Below, one piece after another: positions 1-6,635 of a DNA stretch of 17,373 nucleotides. Position 1 is the first letter of the stretch. Every line of letters starts with the position of its first letter. A program made the translations under genes and the position numbers. The notes under the pieces are model-generated. The model was given only the letters and a program-made list of their open reading frames with translations. It was not told the DNA's origin and searched no databases. This stretch comes from Pseudomonadota bacterium (GTDB lineage: Bacteria > Desulfobacterota > Desulfovibrionia > Desulfovibrionales > Desulfovibrionaceae), in the NCBI GenBank assembly GCA_023426275.1, contig JAFABC010000358.1:1-17373 (forward strand), in the 5' to 3' direction.

Positions 1-31
1 CTGGGCAAAAACGCGCCACCAAAGACCCGTC

Positions 32-73
32 GAGGGGGTCCGGGGGGCATCATGCCCCCCGGCCGCCGGAGGC
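32..73 (-). repeat. Dispersed palindromic intergenic repeat, copy R1
   Basis: Read on the minus strand this 42-bp unit begins GCCTCCGGCGGCC and contains the palindrome GGGGGGCAT-G-ATGCCCCCC (plus-strand 42-60; arms extend to 11 bp at 40-62). It differs from copy R6 at 17271-17312 by one base. It lies 14 bp past the stop of the LysM lipoprotein gene. Beyond it (1-31) the minus strand carries TCTTTG and then a T5 run followed by GCCC, as does the tail of R6, so the unit may act as a transcription terminator or mRNA 3'-end structure. No other gene is visible in 1-87. Confidence 0.85.
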
Positions 74-87
74 GTCTCCTCTTTCTG

Positions 88-1230
88 CTAAAGGCGCTGC
101 GTCACCACGCTTTTTTCGGCCACGATACGGAAATCATCGCCGACCGGATGCAGGACGAAGGTGAAGGTGGCCTGTCCGGCCACGGTCTTCTCATCTTTTT
201 TGACGGCGAAGGTCGTCGGCACCGTCACCCGCAGGTTGCCGTCCGGCAGGGACTTCACCGTGGCGTCGCCCGGGGTGTAGGACCGCTTGGGCCAGCGCTG
301 GAAATAGCCGGCCTTGTCCTGGCGCACGATGTCGCGGCGGGTGCTGCCCTTCTTGTAGTAGTCCACGCGGCTGCCGTAGAGGTCGAGCAGGCCGTTGATG
401 TCGCCCGAGGTGCTCTTGTTGAAATAGCCGGCAATGAAATCGGTCACTCCGGCCGGCGCGGCCGCGACGCTTTCGCTCGCGACCTCGGGGGCCTTGGGCG
501 CGGACGCATCCGACGTCTTTTCAGCCGAGGGGATGGTGATGGTGGCCCCGGCCTGGAGATCGTCGGCGTTTTTCATGTTGTTGGCGGCCATGATGGCCTT
601 GACGCTGACGCCGAACTTGCGGGCGATGCGCGTCAGGTTGTCGCCCCGGACCACGGTGTAGGTCTTCTCCTGCGGCGCGGGAGCCGGGGTCGGCGCGGGC
701 GGTTCCGCGACCACTGTTTCCACGGCTTCCCCGGGCGCGGGCGTCGCCGCCTGGGCCGGCTGGGAGGCGGCGGCCGGCTGGCTCGACGCTTCAGGCGCGG
801 GTTGTTGCTGCGGCGCGGCCTCGCTGGCGGGCTTGGCTGGCTCGGGGGCCTTGGCCGGTTCGGCCGGCTGGGGCGCGGGCGCCGGTTCGGCCGGTTTGGC
901 CGGTTCCGGCGTCTTGGCGGGTTCGGGCGCTTTGGCCGGGGCAGCCGCAGGGGCCGGAGCCGGGCTCGAAGCGTCGAGCTTGTGGCCGGAGGCCCTGGCC
1001 TCGCGGAAGCGCGCGTATTCCTTCTGGTCGAGGCTTTCGTTGTGGTCGCTGTCGGCGGCCAGGAACTCCTCCACCGTCAGGTCCGGAAAGACCACGATGA
1101 GTTCCTCGAACAGGATCTTGCCGTCCTTGTTGTGATCGACCTTGGAAAAGGCCTGGGGGTCGTCCTTGCTACAGCCGCCCAGGACCAGGCCCAACGCCAG
1201 GGCCAGGCCGAGTGTTCGTCCGTATCGCAT
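88..1230 (-). CDS. Lipoprotein with EF-hands, Ala/Pro linker, LysM domain and NTF2-like C-terminus
   Basis: The 380-residue product starts with a lipoprotein signal whose lipobox is L17-G-G-C20, so it is probably anchored in the outer or inner membrane facing the periplasm. Two EF-hand loops follow, D32-HNKDGKILFE-E43 and D60-SDHNESLDQK-E71, indicating Ca2+ binding. Residues about 87-185 are a long Ala/Pro/Glu/Lys linker of repeating PAKAPEPAK-like units that could span peptidoglycan. A LysM domain (about 190-233, TYTVVRGDNLTRIARKFGVS) should bind glycan. The last 110 residues, from VTDFIAGYF, look like an NTF2/SnoaL-type fold often seen in L,D-transpeptidase-associated proteins; no catalytic Cys is present. 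The start is fixed by AAAGGAGG just upstream of ATG at 1230. The upstream phosphatase gene ends 11 bp away, so they are very likely co-transcribed. A cell-wall sensor or scaffold role is inference. Confidence 0.85.
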   Translation of the reverse strand: MRYGRTLGLALALGLVLGGCSKDDPQAFSKVDHNKDGKILFEELIVVFPDLTVEEFLAADSDHNESLDQKEYARFREARASGHKLDASSPAPAPAAAPAKAPEPAKTPEPAKPAEPAPAPQPAEPAKAPEPAKPASEAAPQQQPAPEASSQPAAASQPAQAATPAPGEAVETVVAEPPAPTPAPAPQEKTYTVVRGDNLTRIARKFGVSVKAIMAANNMKNADDLQAGATITIPSAEKTSDASAPKAPEVASESVAAAPAGVTDFIAGYFNKSTSGDINGLLDLYGSRVDYYKKGSTRRDIVRQDKAGYFQRWPKRSYTPGDATVKSLPDGNLRVTVPTTFAVKKDEKTVAGQATFTFVLHPVGDDFRIVAEKSVVTQRL

Positions 1231-1241
1231 ACATCCTCCTT

Positions 1242-2582
1242 TTAGGCTGCGCCCGTCGCGGCTTTGACCACGACGAGGGTGACATCGTCATGACGCGGGC
1301 GGCCGGCCAGAAACGCCTCGAGATCGGCCAGCGCCGTCGCGGCCACCGACCGGGCATCCCCGGCCGCTGCCCGGCGAATCGCCCGGCGCAGCCGCTCCTT
1401 GCCGTACATTTCCCCATTGGCGCCGCGGGCTTCCCAGATGCCGTCGGTGCCGATGGCCACGATGCTTCCGGCCGGCAGGGCCGGGATCGTGTTGGCTTCA
1501 TACCGCCAGCCGGGATCGATCCCCAGCGGAATGCCCCGGCCGCCAAGCTCCACGAACGCGCCGGTCCCCGGATCGTACAGCAGGGCCGGATCGTGTCCGG
1601 CCCGGACGTACCGCAGTCCGGCGCCGGGCCGGCCGATTTCCAGCAGAAACAGGGTCATGAACCGTCCGCTGTCGCCGGTGTCGTCGGCCAGCAGCCGGTT
1701 GACGTCGTCCATGACGGCGGCCGGATCGCCCGGGGAAAGCAGCCGCGCCCGCAAAAAGGCCCGCACCGTGGTCATGAGCAGGGCGGCCTGGATGCCGTGC
1801 CCGGTGACATCGCCGACCACCGCCAGCAGGGCGTCGTGGTCCGGCGTGGCCCCGTCGCGGCGCACGAAATCGTAGTAATCCCCGCTGGTGGCGTCGCAGG
1901 ACAGGCTCAGCCCGGCCACGTCGAAGCCGCAAAACGGCGGGATACCGCGCGGTTGCAGGCTTTTTTGGACATTGGCCGCCAGCTCCATGTCGAATTCCAG
2001 CCGCTGCTTGACCAGGGCGTCGCGGTGCAGCCGGGCATTGACGATGGCCACGGCGGCCTGGGCCCCGAGCAGGGAAAACATCTCCATGTCGTCGGAAGAA
2101 AAGACGCCGCCGTCCACCTTGTTGATGCACTGGGCCACGCCGATGACCCGGCCCCGGTACACCAGCGGCACGCAGGCCATGGTGCGGGTGCGGTAGCCCG
2201 TCAGGCGGTCGACGTCGGGATTGAAGCGGGGATCGGCGTAGGCGTCGGCCAGAAGCGCCGGTTCGGCCCGGGCCGCCACCCAGCCGGCCACGCCCTCGCC
2301 CGGGGCCAGCCGGAAGCCCGAGCGCAGTTCGCCGCTGGCCGGTCCCTGGGCCACGGTGAAGATGAGTTCGCCCTGGCCGTCTCCCGGCCGTTCGTCGACC
2401 AGCAGCAGGCTGGCCGCCTCGGCCGCGAGCGCCTGCCGGGAGGTGGTCATGATCCGGTCCAGCACCTCGGGCAGCTCCAGCGACTCGGTCACCAGGCGCG
2501 ACAAGGCGAAGCACCGCGTCAACGCGGCCAGCCGGTCTTCCGGGCGGGAACGCCCTCCGTCGGGGCAAGAGGCGTCGGTCAT
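1242..2582 (-). CDS. GAF-domain PP2C-type (RsbU/SpoIIE-like) serine phosphatase
   Basis: This 446-residue cytoplasmic protein has an N-terminal GAF sensor domain (about 27-183, with AECVP-like core RTMACVPLVYRGRVIGVAQC) and a C-terminal SpoIIE/RsbU phosphatase domain (about 195-440). Mn2+/Mg2+-binding motifs are visible: SGDYYDF (233-239), GDVTGHG (257-263), TDGIWEA (379-385) and HDDVTLVV (431-438). Family members dephosphorylate anti-sigma-factor antagonists in partner-switching pathways. No antagonist or anti-sigma kinase is encoded in the window, so the partner is unknown. I chose ATG 2582 because GGGGAG lies 8 nt upstream; an in-frame GTG at 2609 would add nine residues (MGHEPGEIG) but is less well placed. 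It is the first gene of a probable operon with the LysM lipoprotein, suggesting an envelope-related output. Confidence 0.88.
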   Translation of the reverse strand: MTDASCPDGGRSRPEDRLAALTRCFALSRLVTESLELPEVLDRIMTTSRQALAAEAASLLLVDERPGDGQGELIFTVAQGPASGELRSGFRLAPGEGVAGWVAARAEPALLADAYADPRFNPDVDRLTGYRTRTMACVPLVYRGRVIGVAQCINKVDGGVFSSDDMEMFSLLGAQAAVAIVNARLHRDALVKQRLEFDMELAANVQKSLQPRGIPPFCGFDVAGLSLSCDATSGDYYDFVRRDGATPDHDALLAVVGDVTGHGIQAALLMTTVRAFLRARLLSPGDPAAVMDDVNRLLADDTGDSGRFMTLFLLEIGRPGAGLRYVRAGHDPALLYDPGTGAFVELGGRGIPLGIDPGWRYEANTIPALPAGSIVAIGTDGIWEARGANGEMYGKERLRRAIRRAAAGDARSVAATALADLEAFLAGRPRHDDVTLVVVKAATGAA

Positions 2583-2778
2583 GCCGATCTCCCCAGGTTC
2601 ATGCCCCACCCCCTACATGAAAAGCGGATGCGGGGCAAAGCCGGGAAAGGCAAAAAGGTGAAAAAGTCCGCGCGGGCAAGAAGATCGGACGGCTTACGCC
2701 GCTCCCTCCGGCGCGACCGCGCGGCAAAGGGCGGCGGACGGAAGCCCCGCCCGGACGGTCGCCGGCAGGTCCCCGGCC
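2583..2778. other. 196-bp gap between phosphatase and lysozyme-like genes
   Basis: I see no gene here. A weak inverted repeat GGGCGG/CCGCCC (2729-2734 and 2747-2752), followed on the minus strand by only three T residues, is a poor terminator candidate for the lysozyme-like gene. The phosphatase promoter presumably lies here, but no convincing -35/-10 pair is visible. Confidence 0.4.
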
Positions 2779-4074
2779 TCAGATGCCTTCGAGCATGGCG
2801 ATGGCCGTGGTCCTTTCGTCCCGGAACCGGGCCTGGACCGCCTCGCGCACCCGTTTGTTGTGGCGGAAGAACTTGCGGCCCCGGATGCGGTAGACTTCCT
2901 CGATGACGGTCTTGTCAAAGTCCTGACGGCTGGCCGTGTCCTCGGCTTTTTCGATGGCCTGGGAAAAGATGCGCTCCGCGCCGTAGGGGCCGTGTTGCAC
3001 GGCCGTGCTCCAGAGCACCTCGCGCAGGGCGTAGGAATGCTTGCTCACGTCCACGCCCGTGGTCAGCACGATGCTCTTGGCGGCCGGGGAATAGTTGTTG
3101 GACCGGATGAATTCGTGTTGCAGGGCCTCAAACCGCTTGGGATCGGCGGCGGCGATGCTTTTCCAGACCTGCGGCATGCGCCCGGAACGGCAGCCGGTGT
3201 TGGCCGGACCGGCCCGCCGCAGCCGCGTGGCCAGATCCGGGGCCTTGTCCTGCAGGAACCGGATGAAATAATCCATGGTGCCGGTCCGGGAGGCGATCTG
3301 GTACTGGCCGTAGGAGGTGCCGCCCTGGCGGTCGTAGCCGATGCAGTCGATGGCGGCGTTGGATTCGTAGCGGGCGCTCAGCCGGCCGGCCCGGTGCTCC
3401 AGGCTCGACGGCAGCACCTTGTGGTTGGCCGCCACTTCCTCTTTGGCGCATTCGACCCGACTGCTTTCGGCCAGGATGTTTTCCGCGCCGGCGGCGGCCA
3501 GCAGCAACTCCTCCTCGCGCTTGGTGAAGCCGCTGTTGGCCGAGCCCTGGGCCACGCGGCCCAGGTGCCCCAGGTCGTCGGGGTGGCGCGCCGTGGGGCT
3601 GACGGCCATGCGCACCGAGGATTTGTCCACGGCCCGGCGCAGGCTGTAGCCGCCGGACGCGCCCCGTTGCGCCGCGCGCGAGACGGCCTTGGGCAGGGCG
3701 ACCTCGGCTCCGCTGTCGGCGGCGGCCTGCTCCATGGCCAGCCGGGACAGGGTGGCCAGGGCGCTGCCCTGAAACTGGTCGAGCCCGCCGTTGCCGCCTG
3801 TCAAACCCTTGGCACCGGCGTCGTAGCCGAGCATGGCCATGGCCGCGTCCTGCTCCGATGTTCCGGAATCCGACAGCATTTCCAGTCCGGTGATCATGTT
3901 TTCGCGGGGGATGGGCGGTTGGCCGCGTTTGCCCAGTTCGCCGTTGATTCCGTAGCCGCTTTCCAGCATGGTCGCGAAAAGGCGGGAATCCTTGCCGGGC
4001 TTGGCCGTACCGGGCGTCAGGGAGGCCGCTTTCTGGAAGAGCGCGGCGGTGGAGTCGGTCGTCTGTATGGCCAT
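2779..4074 (-). CDS. Putative lysozyme-like peptidoglycan hydrolase with uncharacterised N-terminal region
   Basis: The product has 431 residues from ATG 4074, starting MAIQTTDSTA; the frame is open further upstream but that part reads as non-coding. There is no signal peptide or membrane helix. Residues about 229-428 resemble the lysozyme-like domain of some VgrG-related and phage-type hydrolases: ARYES (candidate catalytic Glu237), GGTSYGQYQIAS (251-262), a hydrophobic YFIRFL, a QHEFI segment (319-323), VLWSTAVQHGPYGAERIF, and a basic end ARFRDERTTAIAML. I recognise this by pattern memory, so the enzymatic role is moderate confidence. Residues 1-228 are Ala/Gly/Ser-rich and unrecognised, with a GYDAG/GGNGG stretch near 83-100. 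Without a signal peptide, export would need lysis or a dedicated secretion system, and none is in the window. Only weak SD-like GGGAAAG precedes the start. Confidence 0.75.
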   Translation of the reverse strand: MAIQTTDSTAALFQKAASLTPGTAKPGKDSRLFATMLESGYGINGELGKRGQPPIPRENMITGLEMLSDSGTSEQDAAMAMLGYDAGAKGLTGGNGGLDQFQGSALATLSRLAMEQAAADSGAEVALPKAVSRAAQRGASGGYSLRRAVDKSSVRMAVSPTARHPDDLGHLGRVAQGSANSGFTKREEELLLAAAGAENILAESSRVECAKEEVAANHKVLPSSLEHRAGRLSARYESNAAIDCIGYDRQGGTSYGQYQIASRTGTMDYFIRFLQDKAPDLATRLRRAGPANTGCRSGRMPQVWKSIAAADPKRFEALQHEFIRSNNYSPAAKSIVLTTGVDVSKHSYALREVLWSTAVQHGPYGAERIFSQAIEKAEDTASRQDFDKTVIEEVYRIRGRKFFRHNKRVREAVQARFRDERTTAIAMLEGI

Positions 4075-4159
4075 GAAGCTTTCCCGGTGGTTTCGTGCTT
4101 GGCGGTGACGCCAGCCGATGTTGCAAACCCCGTGCCCGGCACGCCTCAAAGGAGCCCAC
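4075..4159. promoter_or_regulatory. Divergent intergenic region with two short palindromes
   Basis: These 85 bp separate the divergent lysozyme-like gene and the Cys-rich gene. Two dyads are visible: TGGCG-gtga-CGCCA (4100-4113) and CGTGCC-c-GGCACG (4131-4143). Either could be a regulator site or chance in GC-rich DNA. No clear -35/-10 pair is visible. Confidence 0.3.
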
Positions 4160-4423
4160 GTGAACCCCAGCCACCGCTTTTTCGCCAACAAGGCCTGCCG
4201 CTATTTTCCCTGCCACGCCGGGGCCGATCCCGAGGCCTTCAACTGCCTGTTTTGCTTTTGCCCGCTCTATTTCCTGGAGGACTGCGGCGGGGACCACGTC
4301 ATGCGCGACGGCGTCAAGGATTGCACGCCCTGCCTGCGGCCCCACCGCCCGGAGGGCTACGACGAGATCCTCGAACGCCTGCGCCAGGAAGCCGCCTGTC
4401 GGCGCAAGGCCGCAAAAAAATGA
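4160..4423 (+). CDS. Small cysteine-rich (probable metal-binding) protein
   Basis: This 87-residue protein is rich in Cys (C13, C18, C29, C32, C34, C42, C55, C58, C80) with the core HRFFANKACRYFPCH and FNCLFCFCPLYFL. This matches the 'cysteine-rich small domain' family of unknown function found mainly in anaerobes, which probably binds a metal or an Fe-S cluster. The GTG start at 4160 is chosen because AAAGGAG lies 5 nt upstream; an ATG at 4118 in the same frame has no SD and would overlap the divergent promoter region. The C-terminus is a charged helix (EILERLRQEAACRRKAAKK). The gene ends directly before the FNR-like palindrome of the next operon, so it is probably a separate transcription unit. 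Function unknown. Confidence 0.8.
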   Translation: MNPSHRFFANKACRYFPCHAGADPEAFNCLFCFCPLYFLEDCGGDHVMRDGVKDCTPCLRPHRPEGYDEILERLRQEAACRRKAAKK

Positions 4424-4427
4424 CGCC

Positions 4428-4447
4428 GCATTGATCCGGATCAATGC
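4428..4447 (+). promoter_or_regulatory. Perfect 20-bp palindrome with FNR-type box (CRP/FNR family site)
   Basis: The palindrome has its centre between 4437 and 4438, and its inner 14 bases are TTGAT-CCGG-ATCAA (4431-4444), the classical FNR consensus with N4 spacing. If it sits at -41.5 as in class II promoters, the start would be near 4479; a -10-like TAGCTT lies at 4467-4472, exactly where expected, and the ferredoxin ATG follows at 4514. An oxygen- or redox-responsive CRP/FNR regulator activating the downstream operon is therefore likely, although the protein is not in this window. Confidence 0.72.
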
Positions 4448-4479
4448 CCGGGGCCGTCCCATGGGCTAGCTTCCCCGGA

Positions 4480-4494
4480 CCGGCGAAATGCCGG
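4480..4494 (+). other. Small hairpin in the ferredoxin leader
   Basis: CCGGC-gaaat-GCCGG can form a 5-bp stem immediately before the AAAGGAGG ribosome-binding site (4498-4505). It may modestly affect translation initiation or simply be chance. Confidence 0.3.
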
Positions 4495-4513
4495 ACCAAA
4501 GGAGGCACCGCCC

Positions 4514-5491
4514 ATGAACAGGCGCGCATTTCTCATGTCCCTCGGCACGGCCGGAGCCGCCCTGGCCGCGCCCACAACCGCCAAAACGGTGCTGGCCCGG
4601 GACGCGGCCCCCGAAAACGAGCCGCTGGCCACCCTGTACGACCTGTCGCGCTGCGAGGGCTGCGGGGCCTGCGTCGAGGCCTGCCGCGACGCCCACGCCG
4701 GCAAGTATCCCGAGCCCAAAAAGCCCTTTCCCAAGATGTCGCCGGCCCGGGTCAAGGCCGAGGACTTTTCCGAGGCCCGGGACGTGGACGACCGGCTCAC
4801 CCCGTACAACTGGCTCTTCATCCAGACAGCCACCGTCACAAAGGACGGCCGCGAGCTGACCGTCAACATCCCCCGGCGCTGCATGCACTGCGACCATCCG
4901 CCCTGCGCCGAGCTGTGCCCCTGGGGCGCGGCGGCCAAATATCCCGACGGCGCGGTGCGCATCGACGATTCCATCTGCCTGGGCGGGGCCAAGTGCCGCA
5001 AGGTCTGCCCCTGGCACATTCCCCAGCGCCAGACCGGCGTGGGGCTCTACCTCGACCTGATGCCGCGTTTCGCCGGCAATGGCGTCATGTACAAGTGCGA
5101 CCGCTGCCAGGACCGCATGGCCGCCGGCAAGCAGCCGGCCTGTGTCGAGGCCTGCCCCTACGGGGTGCAGACCATCGGCCCGCGCTCGCGGATCGTGGCC
5201 GCCGCCCATGAACTGGCCCGGAAAACGGGCGGCTTCATCTACGGCGAAACCGAAAATGGCGGCACCAACACCCTCTACGTCTCGCCCGTGCCCTTTCCCA
5301 CGCTCAACGCGGCCATCGAGAAAGGTCCGGGCCGGCCGGGCCTCGGCAAGACGGCGGACGTCATGGGCGATCAGGCCAATCTGGCCACGTCCGTGCTGCT
5401 GGCCCCCATCGCCGGCGTGGCCGCCGGCGCCCTGCGCCTGTGGCGCAAGGGCCAATCCGCCACCGGCAAGGAGAACAACCATGGCGCGTAA
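4514..5491 (+). CDS. Tat-exported four-cluster [4Fe-4S] ferredoxin subunit (HybA/DmsB/FdhB-like)
   Basis: The 325-residue protein begins with a twin-arginine signal (NRRAFLMSLGTAGAALAAP), so the folded, cluster-loaded protein should go to the periplasm. Its Cys groups follow the multi-cluster electron-wire pattern of oxidoreductase beta subunits: C47/C50/C53/C57; C123/C126/C131/C135; C155/C161/C165; C195/C198/C210/C214. The third group lacks the usual second Cys (Gly158 occupies it), leaving 15 Cys. A C-terminal hydrophobic segment (SVLLAPIAGVAAGALRLW, about 293-310) could be a membrane anchor like that of HybA or formate dehydrogenase beta subunits. The start has AAAGGAGG 8 nt upstream. The stop overlaps the start of the next gene, so the two are translationally coupled. 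No catalytic molybdopterin or hydrogenase subunit is adjacent, so the electron donor or acceptor is unknown. Confidence 0.9.
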   Translation: MNRRAFLMSLGTAGAALAAPTTAKTVLARDAAPENEPLATLYDLSRCEGCGACVEACRDAHAGKYPEPKKPFPKMSPARVKAEDFSEARDVDDRLTPYNWLFIQTATVTKDGRELTVNIPRRCMHCDHPPCAELCPWGAAAKYPDGAVRIDDSICLGGAKCRKVCPWHIPQRQTGVGLYLDLMPRFAGNGVMYKCDRCQDRMAAGKQPACVEACPYGVQTIGPRSRIVAAAHELARKTGGFIYGETENGGTNTLYVSPVPFPTLNAAIEKGPGRPGLGKTADVMGDQANLATSVLLAPIAGVAAGALRLWRKGQSATGKENNHGA

Positions 5492-5972
5492 TCCGCTGTT
5501 TCCGCGCTGGCAAAAACGCCTGCTCCTGCTGGCCGCCCTGGGCCTGGCCCTGACCGGCATGGGGCAGATGCCGATTTTTTCGCGCTACTACATCGCCGAC
5601 ATTCCGGGCCTGGGCTGGCTCGGCAACTTCCGCATCACCGCCGCCACCCATCTGGCCCTGGCCGTGCTCCTGCTGTTTCTCCTGGCCTCCTTCGCCACCA
5701 CCTGGCTTGGCGCGGGCCGAGCCCGGCCGCGCCTGACCCGGCCGGGGCTGTGGCGTGTGGTCCTCTACGCCGCCATCGCGGGCACGGGGCTGTTGCGGGT
5801 GCTGCAAAACGGCACGCTGCCGCTTTTCGGGCCCGGCACCGTGCGCTATCTCGACTGGAGCCACCTGGGCCTGACCATGGGCCTGCTCGTTTTCGCCATC
5901 GGCTGGGGCCGCAAGGCCGCCACCGCGCCGGCCCCGATTTCCCCGTCCCGCCCGCGATCCCCCCGGGCCTGA
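5481..5972 (+). CDS. Four-helix membrane subunit, cytochrome b-like, partner of the ferredoxin
   Basis: This 163-residue integral membrane protein has four predicted helices near residues 12-32, 52-76, 89-107 and 126-143. His57 (ITAATHLALAV) in helix 2 and His128 (DWSHLGLTMG) in helix 4 could ligate haem b, as in formate-dehydrogenase gamma or NarI-type quinone-reactive subunits. Family membership is inferred from topology and His placement. The ATG at 5481 overlaps the ferredoxin stop by 11 bp and has AAGGAG (5468-5473) 7 nt upstream. Together the two proteins look like a membrane module moving electrons between the quinone pool and a periplasmic partner. The Pro/Arg-rich tail PAPISPSRPRSPRA is probably disordered. 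Confidence 0.82.
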   Translation: MARNPLFPRWQKRLLLLAALGLALTGMGQMPIFSRYYIADIPGLGWLGNFRITAATHLALAVLLLFLLASFATTWLGAGRARPRLTRPGLWRVVLYAAIAGTGLLRVLQNGTLPLFGPGTVRYLDWSHLGLTMGLLVFAIGWGRKAATAPAPISPSRPRSPRA

Positions 5973-5988
5973 CCTCTCCCCTCCCGCC

Positions 5989-6015
5989 GCCAGCCGGGGC
6001 CCCTCCCCGGCTGGC
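5989..6015 (+). terminator. Hairpin terminator candidate after the ferredoxin/cytochrome operon
   Basis: GCCAGCCGGGG-cccct-CCCCGGCTGGC forms an 11-bp perfect stem with a 5-nt loop, 16 bp after the stop. It lacks a T tract (CCCTTCC follows), so it may be an mRNA-stabilising 3' structure or need Rho. A second small stem-loop, GGCCGG-tcatac-CCGGCC, is at 6049-6066. Confidence 0.55.
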
Positions 6016-6078
6016 CCCTTCCGCCGCGCGCCTTCCCGCCTGTTGCCCGGCCGGTCATACCCGGCCACGACTCTTCGC

Positions 6079-6106
6079 TTGACAAATAATAGGACGCTAT
6101 TAAATA
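6079..6106 (+). promoter_or_regulatory. Sigma-70-type promoter with MarR-operator-like palindrome
   Basis: A consensus -35 TTGACA lies at 6079-6084 and an A/T-rich -10 (TTAAAT at 6100-6105, 15-bp spacer, or TAAATA at 6101-6106, 16-bp spacer) follows; this AT-rich patch stands out in the GC-rich DNA. Between and overlapping them is TAATAG-gacg-CTATTA (6087-6102), a 16-bp dyad typical of MarR autoregulatory sites. Repressor bound here would block RNA polymerase. Confidence 0.7.
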
Positions 6107-6125
6107 CCTCGCTATCAAACGAGGT
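6106..6125 (+). promoter_or_regulatory. Second inverted repeat overlapping the marR ribosome-binding site
   Basis: ACCTCG-ctatcaaa-CGAGGT has 6-bp arms; its right arm is part of the ribosome-binding site (GAGGTGA). If transcription starts near 6112 the left arm is not in the RNA, so it is more likely a second protein site than an RNA switch. Confidence 0.4.
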
Positions 6126-6131
6126 GATCCC

Positions 6132-6575
6132 ATGACGTCCCTTCCCCGCGAACAACTCGGCATCGTCCTGGCCCGCACGGCCCGGCTGATGCGCACCCGG
6201 CTCGACGAACGCCTGTCCCCCCTGGGGCTGACCCAGTCCAAGTGGCTGATCCTGCTCTATCTTTCCAGAAACGGCGGCCGGATGCCGCAAAAGGAACTGG
6301 CCGAGACCATCGGCGTCGAAGGCCCGACCGTGGTGCGCGTGCTGGACGGCCTGGAACGGCTGGGCCTTATCGAGCGCCGCGACCAGCCCGCCGACCGGCG
6401 CACCAAGGACGTGCTGCTCACCGGACAGGCGACCGGCATTCTGGGAGAGATCACGAGCATCACCGCCGCCTGGCGCGAGGAAGTCTGGGCCGGCGTGTCC
6501 GACGCGGATCTGGCGGCCTTCGCCCGCGTCCTGGACACGCTGCTGGCCAACCTGGGGGCATCGCCCCGGGAATAA
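6132..6575 (+). CDS. MarR-family transcriptional regulator
   Basis: This 147-residue winged-helix protein has the MarR layout: N-terminal dimerisation helix (REQLGIVLARTARLMRTRLDERL), then the winged helix-turn-helix (about 33-99) with LTQSKWLILLYLSRNGG, QKELAETIGVEGPTVVRVLDGLE (recognition helix) and the wing PADRRTKDVLLT. It is closest in style to the SlyA/MarR repressors of efflux operons. GAGGTGA precedes ATG 6132. It is the first gene of a probable marR-emrA-emrB operon, 60 bp before the adaptor gene, and probably represses its own promoter until a phenolic or otherwise lipophilic ligand binds; the ligand is inferred from the family only. Confidence 0.92.
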   Translation: MTSLPREQLGIVLARTARLMRTRLDERLSPLGLTQSKWLILLYLSRNGGRMPQKELAETIGVEGPTVVRVLDGLERLGLIERRDQPADRRTKDVLLTGQATGILGEITSITAAWREEVWAGVSDADLAAFARVLDTLLANLGASPRE

Positions 6576-6635
6576 TCCCCGCGCCGCCCCGCACCGCCGA
6601 TCCAACGCCTTTTGTTTCAAGGAGTTTTCACGACC

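Noticed and set aside
52..1245. Plus-strand Gly/Arg-rich frame
   Set aside because: It mirrors the Ala/Pro linker codons of the lipoprotein; no SD and no recognisable domain.
4428..4447. Palindrome as terminator of the Cys-rich gene
   Set aside because: It has no T tract after it, is AT-rich in the arms, and matches the FNR consensus and promoter geometry better.
6106..6125. RBS-sequestering RNA hairpin before marR
   Set aside because: The predicted start at about 6112 leaves the left arm out of the transcript, so an RNA switch is unlikely; kept only as a possible DNA site.
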